Shown here piece by piece: positions 1-5,681 of a stretch of DNA of 5,831 nucleotides. The notes under the pieces were generated by a model. That model saw only the letters and a list, made by a program, of their open reading frames with translations. It ran no database searches and was not told where the DNA came from. The stretch lies in the NCBI GenBank assembly GCA_002316585.1, contig DCDU01000124.1, positions 1 to 5,831 of the forward strand, written 5' to 3'. This DNA comes from Firmicutes bacterium UBA1047. Its GTDB lineage: Bacteria > Bacillota > Clostridia > Tissierellales > Sedimentibacteraceae. A program made the position numbers and the translations under genes. The first letter of the stretch is position 1; each line of letters starts with the position of its first letter.

Positions 1-1580
1 TTAAATGCTTCCAATAAATAACCAAACTTTTCATATGCTTCCTCGTCCGTGAAACCTAAAGCTCTGAACATTCTGTTTTGCAATTCCCTGTTTGTGATAC
101 GTATGCTTCCGCCGCCTATTTCATCTCCGTTTATTACGATGTCATATGCTTTTGCCCTTACTTCCCCGGGATTAGATTCCAACTTATCCATATCCTCATC
201 AATCGGTGATGTGAAAGGATGGTGCTTTGCAACATATCTTTCCTCTTCCTCGCTGTATTCAAACAGCGGAAATTCCGTAATCCATACCAATTCAAATTTG
301 TCTTTATCAATTAAATTTCTTTCCTTGGCTATTTCGATTCTCAATGCGCTAAGTGCGGTATTTACAGCTGATTCATTGTCCGCAACTATGAATACTATAT
401 CTTTTTCCTTTATTTCCAACAAAGACATTAACTCATTTATTTCATCCTCGCTTAAAAATTTAGCAATAGGTGAATCAAATGTATTGTTTTCATATTTAAA
501 CCAAGCTAAACCCTTTGCACCATGAGTTTTCACAAACTTCTCAAGCTTTGAAATACCCTTTTTGGAATAATCCTCGGATGCACCGTCAACTTTAACGCAT
601 TTAATAAGACCGCCGTTGTCATATGTTGTTTTAAATGCATTAAACCCGGAGTTTTTAAATACGTCGGTAATATTTTTCAGCTCGTATCCAAAACGAAGGT
701 CCGGTTTATCACAGCCGTATTTATCCATAGCTTCATTATATGACATACGCCTTAACGGAAGCTTAATATCAATATTTCTTACTTCCTTGAATATTTTTTG
801 AATAAGCTTTTCATTTATTGCCATTACATCCTCTGAATCAACAAAAGACATTTCAATATCAACCTGAGTGAATTCGGGCTGGCGGTTAGCTCTTAAATCT
901 TCGTCCCTGAAGCATCTTACTATCTGGAAATATCTGTTCATTCCCGAAACCATCAAAAGCTGCTTGTAAAGCTGCGGTGACTGAGGCAATGCATAAAAGT
1001 TGCCGGGAGTAATCCTGCTTGGCACTAAATAATCCCTTGCTCCTTCAGGTGTGGGTTTTGCCAAAAATGGCGTTTCAATTTCATTGAATCCATTTTCGTA
1101 CAAAAAGTCTCTTATAACCTTTGATGTCTTGCTTCTCAGCAAAAGATTATTCTGCATATATGGCTTTCTCAAGTCAAGATATCTGTATTTTAAACGCATT
1201 TGCTCAGAAACATCATCATTATCCTTTATATAGATGGGAGGAGTATCCGCAGTGTCCAAAATCTTGAGCTCCTGTGCATATACCTCTATATCGCCTGTAG
1301 CCATATCAGGGTTTTTGGATTTTCTTTCGTAAACCGTCCCCTTTATAGCAATTACAAATTCACTTCTTAAGGTTTCTGCTTTCTCAAATGCTTCCTTATT
1401 TACATCTGTATCAAAAACAATTTGTATTAAGCCGGTAATATCTCTCAGGTCGGCAAAGATAAGACCGCCTAAGCTTCTCCTTTTTTGCACCCATCCCATA
1501 AGCACAACTTCCTTGCCTATGTGTTCCTTGTTCAATTCTCCGCACATATTTGTCCTTCTAAGTGTTCCCATTGTTTCCAT
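1..1580 (-). CDS. aspS: Aspartyl-tRNA synthetase, 3' end cut by the window
   Basis: This cytoplasmic class II synthetase joins aspartate to tRNA-Asp using ATP. 526 codons are visible; bacterial AspRS is usually about 590 residues, so only the C-terminal part with motif 3 is off the left edge (the last visible residues, LLEAF, sit just before it). Domains in order: an N-terminal OB-fold anticodon-binding domain (about residues 8-110, with GWVQKRRSLGGLIF at 29-42); the catalytic start, with the TPEGARDYLVPSR flipping loop from residue 177; motif 2, RCFRDEDLRANRQPEF, at 222-237; a bacterial-type GAD insertion at about 310-410; and the GGGSIRI segment at 489-495. I chose the ATG at 1580 because GGAGG lies 5 bases upstream; an in-frame ATG at 1571 would be 14 bases from it. 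The gene has its own promoter and a T-box leader, so aspartyl-tRNA shortage should induce it. The identification is close to certain. Confidence 0.98.
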   Translation of the reverse strand, partial: METMGTLRRTNMCGELNKEHIGKEVVLMGWVQKRRSLGGLIFADLRDITGLIQIVFDTDVNKEAFEKAETLRSEFVIAIKGTVYERKSKNPDMATGDIEVYAQELKILDTADTPPIYIKDNDDVSEQMRLKYRYLDLRKPYMQNNLLLRSKTSKVIRDFLYENGFNEIETPFLAKPTPEGARDYLVPSRITPGNFYALPQSPQLYKQLLMVSGMNRYFQIVRCFRDEDLRANRQPEFTQVDIEMSFVDSEDVMAINEKLIQKIFKEVRNIDIKLPLRRMSYNEAMDKYGCDKPDLRFGYELKNITDVFKNSGFNAFKTTYDNGGLIKCVKVDGASEDYSKKGISKLEKFVKTHGAKGLAWFKYENNTFDSPIAKFLSEDEINELMSLLEIKEKDIVFIVADNESAVNTALSALRIEIAKERNLIDKDKFELVWITEFPLFEYSEEEERYVAKHHPFTSPIDEDMDKLESNPGEVRAKAYDIVINGDEIGGGSIRITNRELQNRMFRALGFTDEEAYEKFGYLLEAF

Positions 1581-1620
1581 AGAATCCTCCATATATAACA
1601 TCATAAATTTTTATATATTA

Positions 1621-1655
1621 AAATAAAAAACCCGTCCCCATACTTAGGGACGAGT
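1621..1655 (-). terminator. T-box regulated intrinsic terminator before aspS
   Basis: ACTCGTCCC (1655-1647) pairs with GGGACGGGT (1638-1630) across an 8-base loop, giving a 9-bp stem with one G-U pair. TTTTTT and further T-rich sequence follow. The 5' arm contains CCC of the CCCT that the antiterminator also needs, so the two folds exclude each other. The aspS ribosome binding site lies beyond it, which means control is by termination rather than by hiding the start site. Confidence 0.93.
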
Positions 1656-1810
1656 ATAACCCGCGTTGCCACCCTATTTGGACTAAAAAGTCCCTCTCAA
1701 TTTAAATTTGCTTCATAGAGGTGTCTTCATCACAAGATTGATAACAGGCTCCCATCGTCCCTGTCTTGCTTTGACCGTTGCTTTATGACTACTCTTCCCC
1801 TGCAATATAT
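1630..1810 (-). promoter_or_regulatory. T-box riboswitch (tRNA-Asp sensing) controlling aspS
   Basis: The leader RNA should bind uncharged tRNA-Asp and then let transcription continue into aspS. The T-box core AGGGTGGCAACGCGGG is at 1675-1660 (minus strand). Stem I spans about 1801-1717. Its specifier loop has AGTA at 1793-1790 facing GAA at 1728-1726, followed by the specifier triplet GAC (Asp) at 1725-1723. A distal hairpin pairs ACAGG (1764-1760) with CCTGT (1748-1744). Stem III is GGACT/AGTCC with a TTTT loop (1693-1680). The UGGC bulge at 1671-1668 would pair with the GCCA end of a tRNA whose discriminator base is G, as in bacterial tRNA-Asp. AGGG (1675-1672) can pair with CCCT (1649-1646) to form the antiterminator, which competes with the downstream terminator. 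The outer boundaries are approximate and the folding was done by eye. Confidence 0.95.
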
Positions 1811-1816
1811 ACAATT

Positions 1817-1845
1817 AAATTACCATACACAATTTATTTTGTCAA
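1817..1845 (-). promoter_or_regulatory. Sigma-A-type promoter for the T-box/aspS transcript
   Basis: On the minus strand a perfect -35 TTGACA (1845-1840) is followed by a 17-base spacer and -10 TAATTT (1822-1817). TGG directly before the -10 gives an extended -10 (TGn). The predicted start is near 1810, just upstream of T-box stem I. It lies 29 bases beyond the stop codon of the upstream deacetylase gene. Confidence 0.85.
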
Positions 1846-1874
1846 CAGCAATTTTTAATAAAGCCTGTTTCATT

Positions 1875-2696
1875 TTAATTTATATTTTTATCAATATTTC
1901 CTGTCAAATCGTCCAATGTTTTAAATGTGTATCCCAACTCCTTCCACTTAGTTAAAAGCTCATCCAATATAAGTTCATTTGTATCTGAGGTGCTGTGAAG
2001 CAATACTACCGCTCCCGGGTGTATACGGGGAATAAGCTTGCTGAAAGCATGCTCTTTTGAAGGTTGTTTGTCTTTGTACCAGTCAACATATGCAAGGCTC
2101 CAGAAAATAGTCTTGTAGCCTAATTCATCTGCCATTTTCAAATTATTCTCATTGAACTTGCCCTGTGGAGGTCTGTAATATTTGGGCATCTCTTCTCCTG
2201 TTATTTCCTTAAATAATTCTTCCAAAGAAATCAGCTCCTTGCTAAAAGATTCTTTGTCGGAAATTAATGACATATCAGGATGGTGGTATGTGTGATTCCC
2301 TACAATATGACCTTCTTGAACCATTCTCTTGACAAGCTCCGGCTCCTTTTCCATATAATTTCCGACTAAGAAAAATGCTGCCTTTACATTATGTCTTTTT
2401 AAAGTATCAAGTATGTTAGGTGTATTTCCGTTCTCAAACCCCGCATCAAACGTCAAATAAATGTTTTTATCGTCTGAATCTCCCACATAGTAGGCATTGT
2501 ATTTCTTTAAAAATTCAATGCCTGCATTACCTTCGGGCGCAGTTCCTTCCCGGTTGAATTTAAGCCCCCAATTGGATATATTTGCTGAAACGGTTACCGA
2601 AAAGTTCTTGAAAATATTGTAAATAAACAAAATGGTCAGTAAAATAACTATTATTAATATAATCATAAATTTCTTCTTGCTTATATGTATTACCAT
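1875..2696 (-). CDS. pdaA: PdaA-like polysaccharide (peptidoglycan) deacetylase, membrane-anchored
   Basis: NodB-fold deacetylase, most like PdaA, which removes the N-acetyl group from peptidoglycan muramic acid on the way to the muramic delta-lactam of spore cortex. From the ATG at 2696 it has 273 residues. A basic N-terminus (KKK at 7-9) precedes one hydrophobic segment (about 10-29), so it is anchored or exported. The NodB domain fills about 78-260: motif 1 TFDAG (catalytic Asp84, with Ala85 where most NodB enzymes have a metal-binding Asp), motif 2 HTYHHP (His135 and His139, metal ligands), motif 3 RPPQG (Arg175), motif 4 DW (Asp205) and motif 5 LLHS (His234). The SNWGLK segment, the YLTFDAGFENG block and HPGAVVLLHS match PdaA along the full length. 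A GTG at 2705 is in frame but lies inside the Shine-Dalgarno sequence, so I prefer 2696. No promoter could be assigned. A role in sporulation is inferred from the family. Confidence 0.85.
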   Translation of the reverse strand: MVIHISKKKFMIILIIVILLTILFIYNIFKNFSVTVSANISNWGLKFNREGTAPEGNAGIEFLKKYNAYYVGDSDDKNIYLTFDAGFENGNTPNILDTLKRHNVKAAFFLVGNYMEKEPELVKRMVQEGHIVGNHTYHHPDMSLISDKESFSKELISLEELFKEITGEEMPKYYRPPQGKFNENNLKMADELGYKTIFWSLAYVDWYKDKQPSKEHAFSKLIPRIHPGAVVLLHSTSDTNELILDELLTKWKELGYTFKTLDDLTGNIDKNIN

Positions 2697-2700
2697 ATAT

Positions 2701-2710
2701 CTCACCCCTT
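2701..2710 (-). promoter_or_regulatory. Ribosome binding site that sets the deacetylase start
   Basis: AAGGGGTGAG on the minus strand resembles the full anti-Shine-Dalgarno complement AAGGAGGTGA with one base missing. It sits 4 bases before the ATG at 2696. The alternative in-frame GTG (2705-2703) is part of this sequence, which makes the longer start unlikely. Confidence 0.7.
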
Positions 2711-2818
2711 TATTTATTTATATATATAAACAGGCTTAATATGACTATGCTTTGAATTATTTACCATAAACTCGTTATTAATATGTAATAATTTCCCAGT
2801 TCTTCTTAAAGACAATCT

Positions 2819-2847
2819 TTGACATACTAATAAAAATACTCTATAAT
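2819..2847 (+). promoter_or_regulatory. Consensus sigma-A promoter for the DUF1622-like gene
   Basis: TTGACA (2819-2824), exactly 17 bases, then TATAAT (2842-2847): all 12 hexamer positions match consensus at the optimal spacing. The predicted start is near 2854, giving a leader of about 29 bases before the TTG start codon. Confidence 0.88.
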
Positions 2848-2869
2848 AACATACGTTAAATATTAATTT

Positions 2870-2875
2870 GGAGGA
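2870..2875 (+). promoter_or_regulatory. Ribosome binding site supporting a TTG start
   Basis: GGAGGA lies 8 bases (counted from GGAGG) before TTG at 2883. The first in-frame ATG comes only at codon 37, inside the conserved region, so this site decides the start. Confidence 0.85.
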
Positions 2876-2882
2876 TTAAAAA

Positions 2883-3203
2883 TTGGAACACTTATTGGAA
2901 ACAGCAGTGCACTATGTTGCTTACGCATTGGAATTTATAAGTATCATAATAATTGCTTATAGTGCATTAACAACCCTTGTAAAATATCTTATGACTAAGT
3001 TCGAATTTACAGATAAACAAGCAAAGATAGAATTTTCAAGAGCGCTGGAAATGGCCTTAGCATACATGATGGGCGCTGAAATACTTAAATCAATTATAGC
3101 TCACTCCAAGGAGCAATTGATACCTCTTGGAGCATTGATTATAATGAGAGCGGCTATAGCACTTATAATTCATTTTGAAACAGAAGCAGATTCCAAACAC
3201 TGA
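2883..3203 (+). CDS. Small DUF1622-like integral membrane protein
   Basis: A 106-residue membrane protein of unknown function. Predicted membrane segments are about 12-36, 54-72 and 78-96. A charged loop (about 39-53, FEFTDKQAKIEFSR) joins the first two, and a short acidic tail ends the protein. The pattern from residue 50 on (an Arg, then ALEMALAYMMGAEILKSI, a short polar loop, a hydrophobic stretch with IIMRAAIAL, then HFETE) resembles DUF1622, where a Glu in the second helix, an Arg in the third and a terminal E-x-E are typical; the counterparts here are Glu56/Glu66, Arg89 and Glu99/Glu101. It starts with TTG, supported by GGAGGA. It is the only plus-strand gene here, has its own very strong promoter and stands alone, so its neighbours do not suggest a function. 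The family assignment is from memory and moderate; that this is a real gene is much surer. Confidence 0.75.
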   Translation: MEHLLETAVHYVAYALEFISIIIIAYSALTTLVKYLMTKFEFTDKQAKIEFSRALEMALAYMMGAEILKSIIAHSKEQLIPLGALIIMRAAIALIIHFETEADSKH

Positions 3204-3221
3204 GCGTTAATTTAAATCGGC

Positions 3222-3254
3222 AAAAAAACAGACGTGCTATACATAAGCTCGTCT
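3222..3254 (-). terminator. Intrinsic terminator of the dtd-hemZ-thioredoxin operon, possibly bidirectional
   Basis: AGACGTGCT (3230-3238) and AGCTCGTCT (3246-3254) form a 9-position inverted repeat with one mismatch around a 7-base loop. On the minus strand it is followed, after one G, by seven T (A-run at 3222-3228), a classic terminator for the leftward operon. On the plus strand the hairpin is followed only by TTAT, so termination of the convergent DUF1622 transcript there would be weaker. Confidence 0.85.
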
Positions 3255-3317
3255 TTATCATTAATGAAACAAAATTCCCGTGTCACAAAATATACTGTCA
3301 TTTGAAGCAATTCCTTT

Positions 3318-3578
3318 TTATTTCATTGCCTCTTTTAATACCTTCTCGATTTTTTCTTCGGTGGGCACGCCTTCGTGCATTTTTACGCCATCCACATAAA
3401 AGGTCGGGACATAGTAATAATCGTGAGTGCTTGCTATTTTTACTTCCTTGTTTTCATCTATGTATTCTATTTCAATTTCGGAGTATTGAGGATTTTTTAA
3501 TTTTAATTCCTCAATCATTTTAAAAGCCTTCCTGCAATGAGGGCAGCTTTCCATATAAAAAGCAGTTACTTTTTTCAT
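3318..3578 (-). CDS. Small thioredoxin/glutaredoxin-fold protein with CPHC motif
   Basis: An 86-residue cytoplasmic protein made of little more than a minimal thioredoxin fold, the size of a glutaredoxin. It opens with a beta strand (KVTAFYM), then the redox motif CPHC at 12-15, an amphipathic helix (16-28), a second strand (EIEIEYID, 34-41), the cis-proline signature VPTFYVDG (Pro58) and a C-terminal helix (73-85). CPHC is the active-site sequence of DsbA, but there is no signal peptide, so a disulfide reductase or glutaredoxin-like role in the cytoplasm is more likely. The substrate is unknown. The ATG follows the hemZ stop by one base, and its AGGAGG lies inside the last hemZ codons, so translation is probably coupled to hemZ. 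It is the last gene of the operon, before the terminator at 3222-3254. Confidence 0.88.
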   Translation of the reverse strand: MKKVTAFYMESCPHCRKAFKMIEELKLKNPQYSEIEIEYIDENKEVKIASTHDYYYVPTFYVDGVKMHEGVPTEEKIEKVLKEAMK

Positions 3579-3579
3579 T

Positions 3580-5043
3580 TTAACCTCCTAATAATTTTCT
3601 CTTTTTATTAATTATCTCATCAATTCGATTTGAATATTCTTCTAAACTTTTAAAGTTTCGTACAGGCTCATGCCTATTATCTCCCGTAATTATTTTGCTT
3701 GAAGCTCCAAGTCCGCAGGCAAGTATGGTTTCTAATTCTTCGATGATTACCATGTTGTAAATACTCTCCCTGCCTTCCTTGGTATAGCCTACGTTTTCAG
3801 AGTCGCCTTTAATATTCTTTTGCCTGTACATGTAATAAGGTTTATATCCCTTTTCATCACAAACCTTTTTAATTACATCATGCATATTTCTTATTAACTC
3901 ATAATCCTTATACAATTCAGTGCTTCCCCTTGTAAGCTCCGAGTGTTTTTTATATGCCAATGAGTGGACTGTAATATTTTCGGGATTTAACCCTGCAATA
4001 ATTTCAATAGTATTTCTTACGTCTGACTCATTTTCTTCCGGAAGGCCCAAAATAATATCCATATTTATTGTCCTGAAGCCTATTTTCCTTGCCATTGAAT
4101 ATTTATCGATAATTTCATTGCCCGAGTGTTTTCTTCCTACTAAATATAATGTTTTATCATTCATCGTTTGAGGATTTATGGATATTCTGTTTACGAAATT
4201 ATTTTTTAAAAAAATCAGCTTATCTGCATCTATGGTGTCCGGTCGCCCTGCTTCAAATGTAATTTCCTTTATTTTTGATAAATCGTAATATTTTTTCAGA
4301 ATATTAAAAATTTTGCTTAATTGTTCTTCATTTAAAACCGAGGGTGTTCCTCCGCCTATATAAATTGTATGCAAATTAAGGTTTCTGTTTATTGCAAGAA
4401 CAATTGTTTTTTCAATTTCATATATTAATGTATCCAGATAGGAATTAATTTTTTTGTCGGGGCAATTAACATATGAGGTGAAAGAGCAATAACTGCATTT
4501 GGAGGGACAAAAGGGAATACCTATGTATAGATTATAGTTTTTATTGTTTATGTTCTCGTCAATATATTTTTCTTCTATTTTTAATATGTCCCATAAAAGC
4601 TTTATTTTTTCTTCCTTTACTTCATATGTATTTCTAAGGATATAATTAATTTCTTCATCGCTTCTGTAAGATTTTTTTGCGGTGATTAAAATTTTCACAA
4701 CCCTTACCCCCGTTAAAATGCCGTAATCGGGATAAATATTGTAATATTGCTTTAAAACATTGTGTATTGTTTTTATTACCAATGTTTTTTTCAGCTTTTT
4801 AATACCGTATCTTTCCAAAACAATGTCGTTGCCGTTTAAGTTTGATTCATAAAGCAATTCATTGTCTTTATAAAGAACAGCTTTTGCGTTAAAACCCTCT
4901 TCAAGGTATGACAAAAGAGACAAACCTGTTCCCTCAAAGAATTTTATATCCTTTATTTCATAATCCGTATTTAAATCAAATACCCTCAGAGCATTTCTTG
5001 CTTCATACTCATAATCATGACCTGAAAAATAAAATTTAAACAT
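3580..5043 (-). CDS. hemZ: HemZ-type radical SAM protein (coproporphyrinogen III dehydrogenase-like)
   Basis: A 487-residue radical SAM protein of the oxygen-independent coproporphyrinogen oxidase superfamily, close in length to B. subtilis HemZ (about 500). The N-terminal region, about 165 residues, is HemZ-specific and includes YGILTGVRVVKIL before the SAM domain. The iron-sulfur motif is Cys179-x3-Cys183-x2-Cys186-Ser-Phe, followed by GGGTP at 230-234 (SAM binding), EAGRPD at 264-269 and RISINPQ at 286-292. The C-terminal part carries the HemZ hallmarks YRQKN, ENVGY and ESIYNM...EE. Phe188 stands where classical HemN has a fourth Cys, as in HemW and HemZ. It would act anaerobically in the cytoplasm, in haem synthesis or a related step; the exact reaction of HemZ is less settled than that of HemN. 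It starts 8 bases after the metallo-hydrolase stop with a weak AAGGG site overlapping that stop, so it depends on the operon. Confidence 0.92.
   Translation of the reverse strand: MFKFYFSGHDYEYEARNALRVFDLNTDYEIKDIKFFEGTGLSLLSYLEEGFNAKAVLYKDNELLYESNLNGNDIVLERYGIKKLKKTLVIKTIHNVLKQYYNIYPDYGILTGVRVVKILITAKKSYRSDEEINYILRNTYEVKEEKIKLLWDILKIEEKYIDENINNKNYNLYIGIPFCPSKCSYCSFTSYVNCPDKKINSYLDTLIYEIEKTIVLAINRNLNLHTIYIGGGTPSVLNEEQLSKIFNILKKYYDLSKIKEITFEAGRPDTIDADKLIFLKNNFVNRISINPQTMNDKTLYLVGRKHSGNEIIDKYSMARKIGFRTINMDIILGLPEENESDVRNTIEIIAGLNPENITVHSLAYKKHSELTRGSTELYKDYELIRNMHDVIKKVCDEKGYKPYYMYRQKNIKGDSENVGYTKEGRESIYNMVIIEELETILACGLGASSKIITGDNRHEPVRNFKSLEEYSNRIDEIINKKRKLLGG
3584..3589 (-). promoter_or_regulatory. 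Ribosome binding site embedded in the 3' end of hemZ
   Basis: AGGAGG on the minus strand coincides with the last hemZ codons (GGA GGT, Gly-Gly) just before its TAA. It lies 5 bases from the ATG at 3578. A ribosome ending hemZ would cover it, which is a typical arrangement for coupled translation. Confidence 0.8.
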
Positions 5044-5051
5044 TTTATCCC

Positions 5052-5672
5052 TTAATTTACAAACGGATTATATTGCTTTTCTTTCTTAATTGTTGAAGGG
5101 GACATGTGTCCCGGATAAATTACGGTATCATCTTCATATTTGAAAATTTTCTCTTTTATTGATTTAATTATTTCTTCAAAGGACCCTCCGGGAAGATCTG
5201 TTCTTCCGATAGAACCGCTAAACAAAGTATCGCCTGTCATCATTATATTTCCAACCTTGATGCAGATGCCTCCCTTTGTGTGTCCCGGTGTATGGATTAT
5301 TTCAAATTTTAATTCACCTAAGGTTATTTCATCACCGTCCTTAAGCTCAACATCTGCTTTTATCGAAACACCTTTCCCGAACATTGTTTTGGAAAAATTC
5401 ATGCTGCTGTCATTCAACGCTTCTGCATCTCCCTTGTGAATATACACTTTTGTACCGTATTTATCAATAAATTCCTGAACAGCTGCAATATGGTCTCCGT
5501 GATAATGGGTAAGTATAACAATCTTAGGTGTTAATCCCAAATCATTTATTTTTTTGTCAATTTTATCGAATTCAGAGCCTGGGTCTATTATGGCGGCTTC
5601 CTTAGTTTCTTCGCTTCCCGCTATATAACAGTTGGCACCGTATATGCCTACTTCCAATGCTTCAAATATCAT
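5052..5672 (-). CDS. Metallo-beta-lactamase-fold hydrolase, glyoxalase II-like
   Basis: A 206-residue cytoplasmic hydrolase with a binuclear metal site, of the YqgX/GloB-like group. The motif THYHGDH gives His56, His58, Asp60 and His61. The further ligands are His131 (HTPGHTKGG), Asp148 (TGDTLF) and His189 (YPGHMSPS), so the set is complete. GSIGRTDLPGG at 153-163 and the terminal NPF are typical of short glyoxalase II-like proteins, which hydrolyse thioesters such as S-lactoylglutathione. The longer C-terminal substrate-binding domain of true glyoxalase II (about 250 residues in all) is missing, and Clostridia mostly lack glutathione, so the natural substrate is open. The ATG at 5672 has AGGAGG 5 bases upstream and follows the dtd stop by 9 bases. 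The dtd-hydrolase-hemZ order is, from memory, common in Clostridia. The fold is certain, the substrate is not. Confidence 0.92.
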   Translation of the reverse strand: MIFEALEVGIYGANCYIAGSEETKEAAIIDPGSEFDKIDKKINDLGLTPKIVILTHYHGDHIAAVQEFIDKYGTKVYIHKGDAEALNDSSMNFSKTMFGKGVSIKADVELKDGDEITLGELKFEIIHTPGHTKGGICIKVGNIMMTGDTLFSGSIGRTDLPGGSFEEIIKSIKEKIFKYEDDTVIYPGHMSPSTIKKEKQYNPFVN

Positions 5673-5681
5673 ATTTTCCTC

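Larger units (their letters stand above)
2697..2882. other. Divergent intergenic region with two small inverted repeats
   Basis: AT-rich region between the divergent deacetylase and DUF1622 genes. It contains the plus-strand promoter at 2819-2847. Two small inverted repeats lie upstream of that promoter: TTATTA-ATATG-TAATAA (2775-2791) and AAAGA-CAA-TCTTT (2808-2820), the second overlapping the first two bases of the -35. They could be operators, but such repeats also arise by chance in AT-rich DNA. No sigma-A-like promoter was convincing for the minus-strand gene. I see no RNA gene or further ORF. Confidence 0.45.

Noticed and set aside
49..1233. Plus-strand ORFs of 60-158 codons opposite aspS.
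   Set aside because: They are antisense shadows of aspS with low-complexity Ser/Leu/Ile-rich translations and no ribosome binding sites. The aspS frame on the minus strand is continuous and conserved.
1728..2740. The string AACAGGCT occurs at 1743-1750, and similar AAACAGGCTT strings appear in the deacetylase 3' region and in the 2730 intergenic region, hinting at a repeat flanking the deacetylase gene.
   Set aside because: The shared core is only about 8-10 bases, the orientations differ, and the first copy is part of the T-box stem I hairpin. There is no target-site duplication or longer homology.
2727..2755. Possible forespore sigma-G promoter for the PdaA-like gene (GCATA and CATATTA on the minus strand), suggested by PdaA biology.
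   Set aside because: The two elements are nearly adjacent instead of 17-18 bases apart, and no correctly spaced partner was found for either. A second CATATTA further upstream also lacks a -35.
3212..3301. A 29-codon minus-strand ORF starting with ATG just after the thioredoxin-like gene (MTVYFV... to TAA at 3212-3214).
   Set aside because: The reading frame runs straight through the terminator hairpin and its T-run, has only a poorly placed AAGGA upstream, and resembles nothing I recognise. It is most likely chance.
3302..5439. Plus-strand ORFs opposite the thioredoxin-like gene, hemZ and the metallo-hydrolase.
   Set aside because: They overlap well-supported minus-strand genes whose catalytic motifs are intact, and none encodes a recognisable protein.
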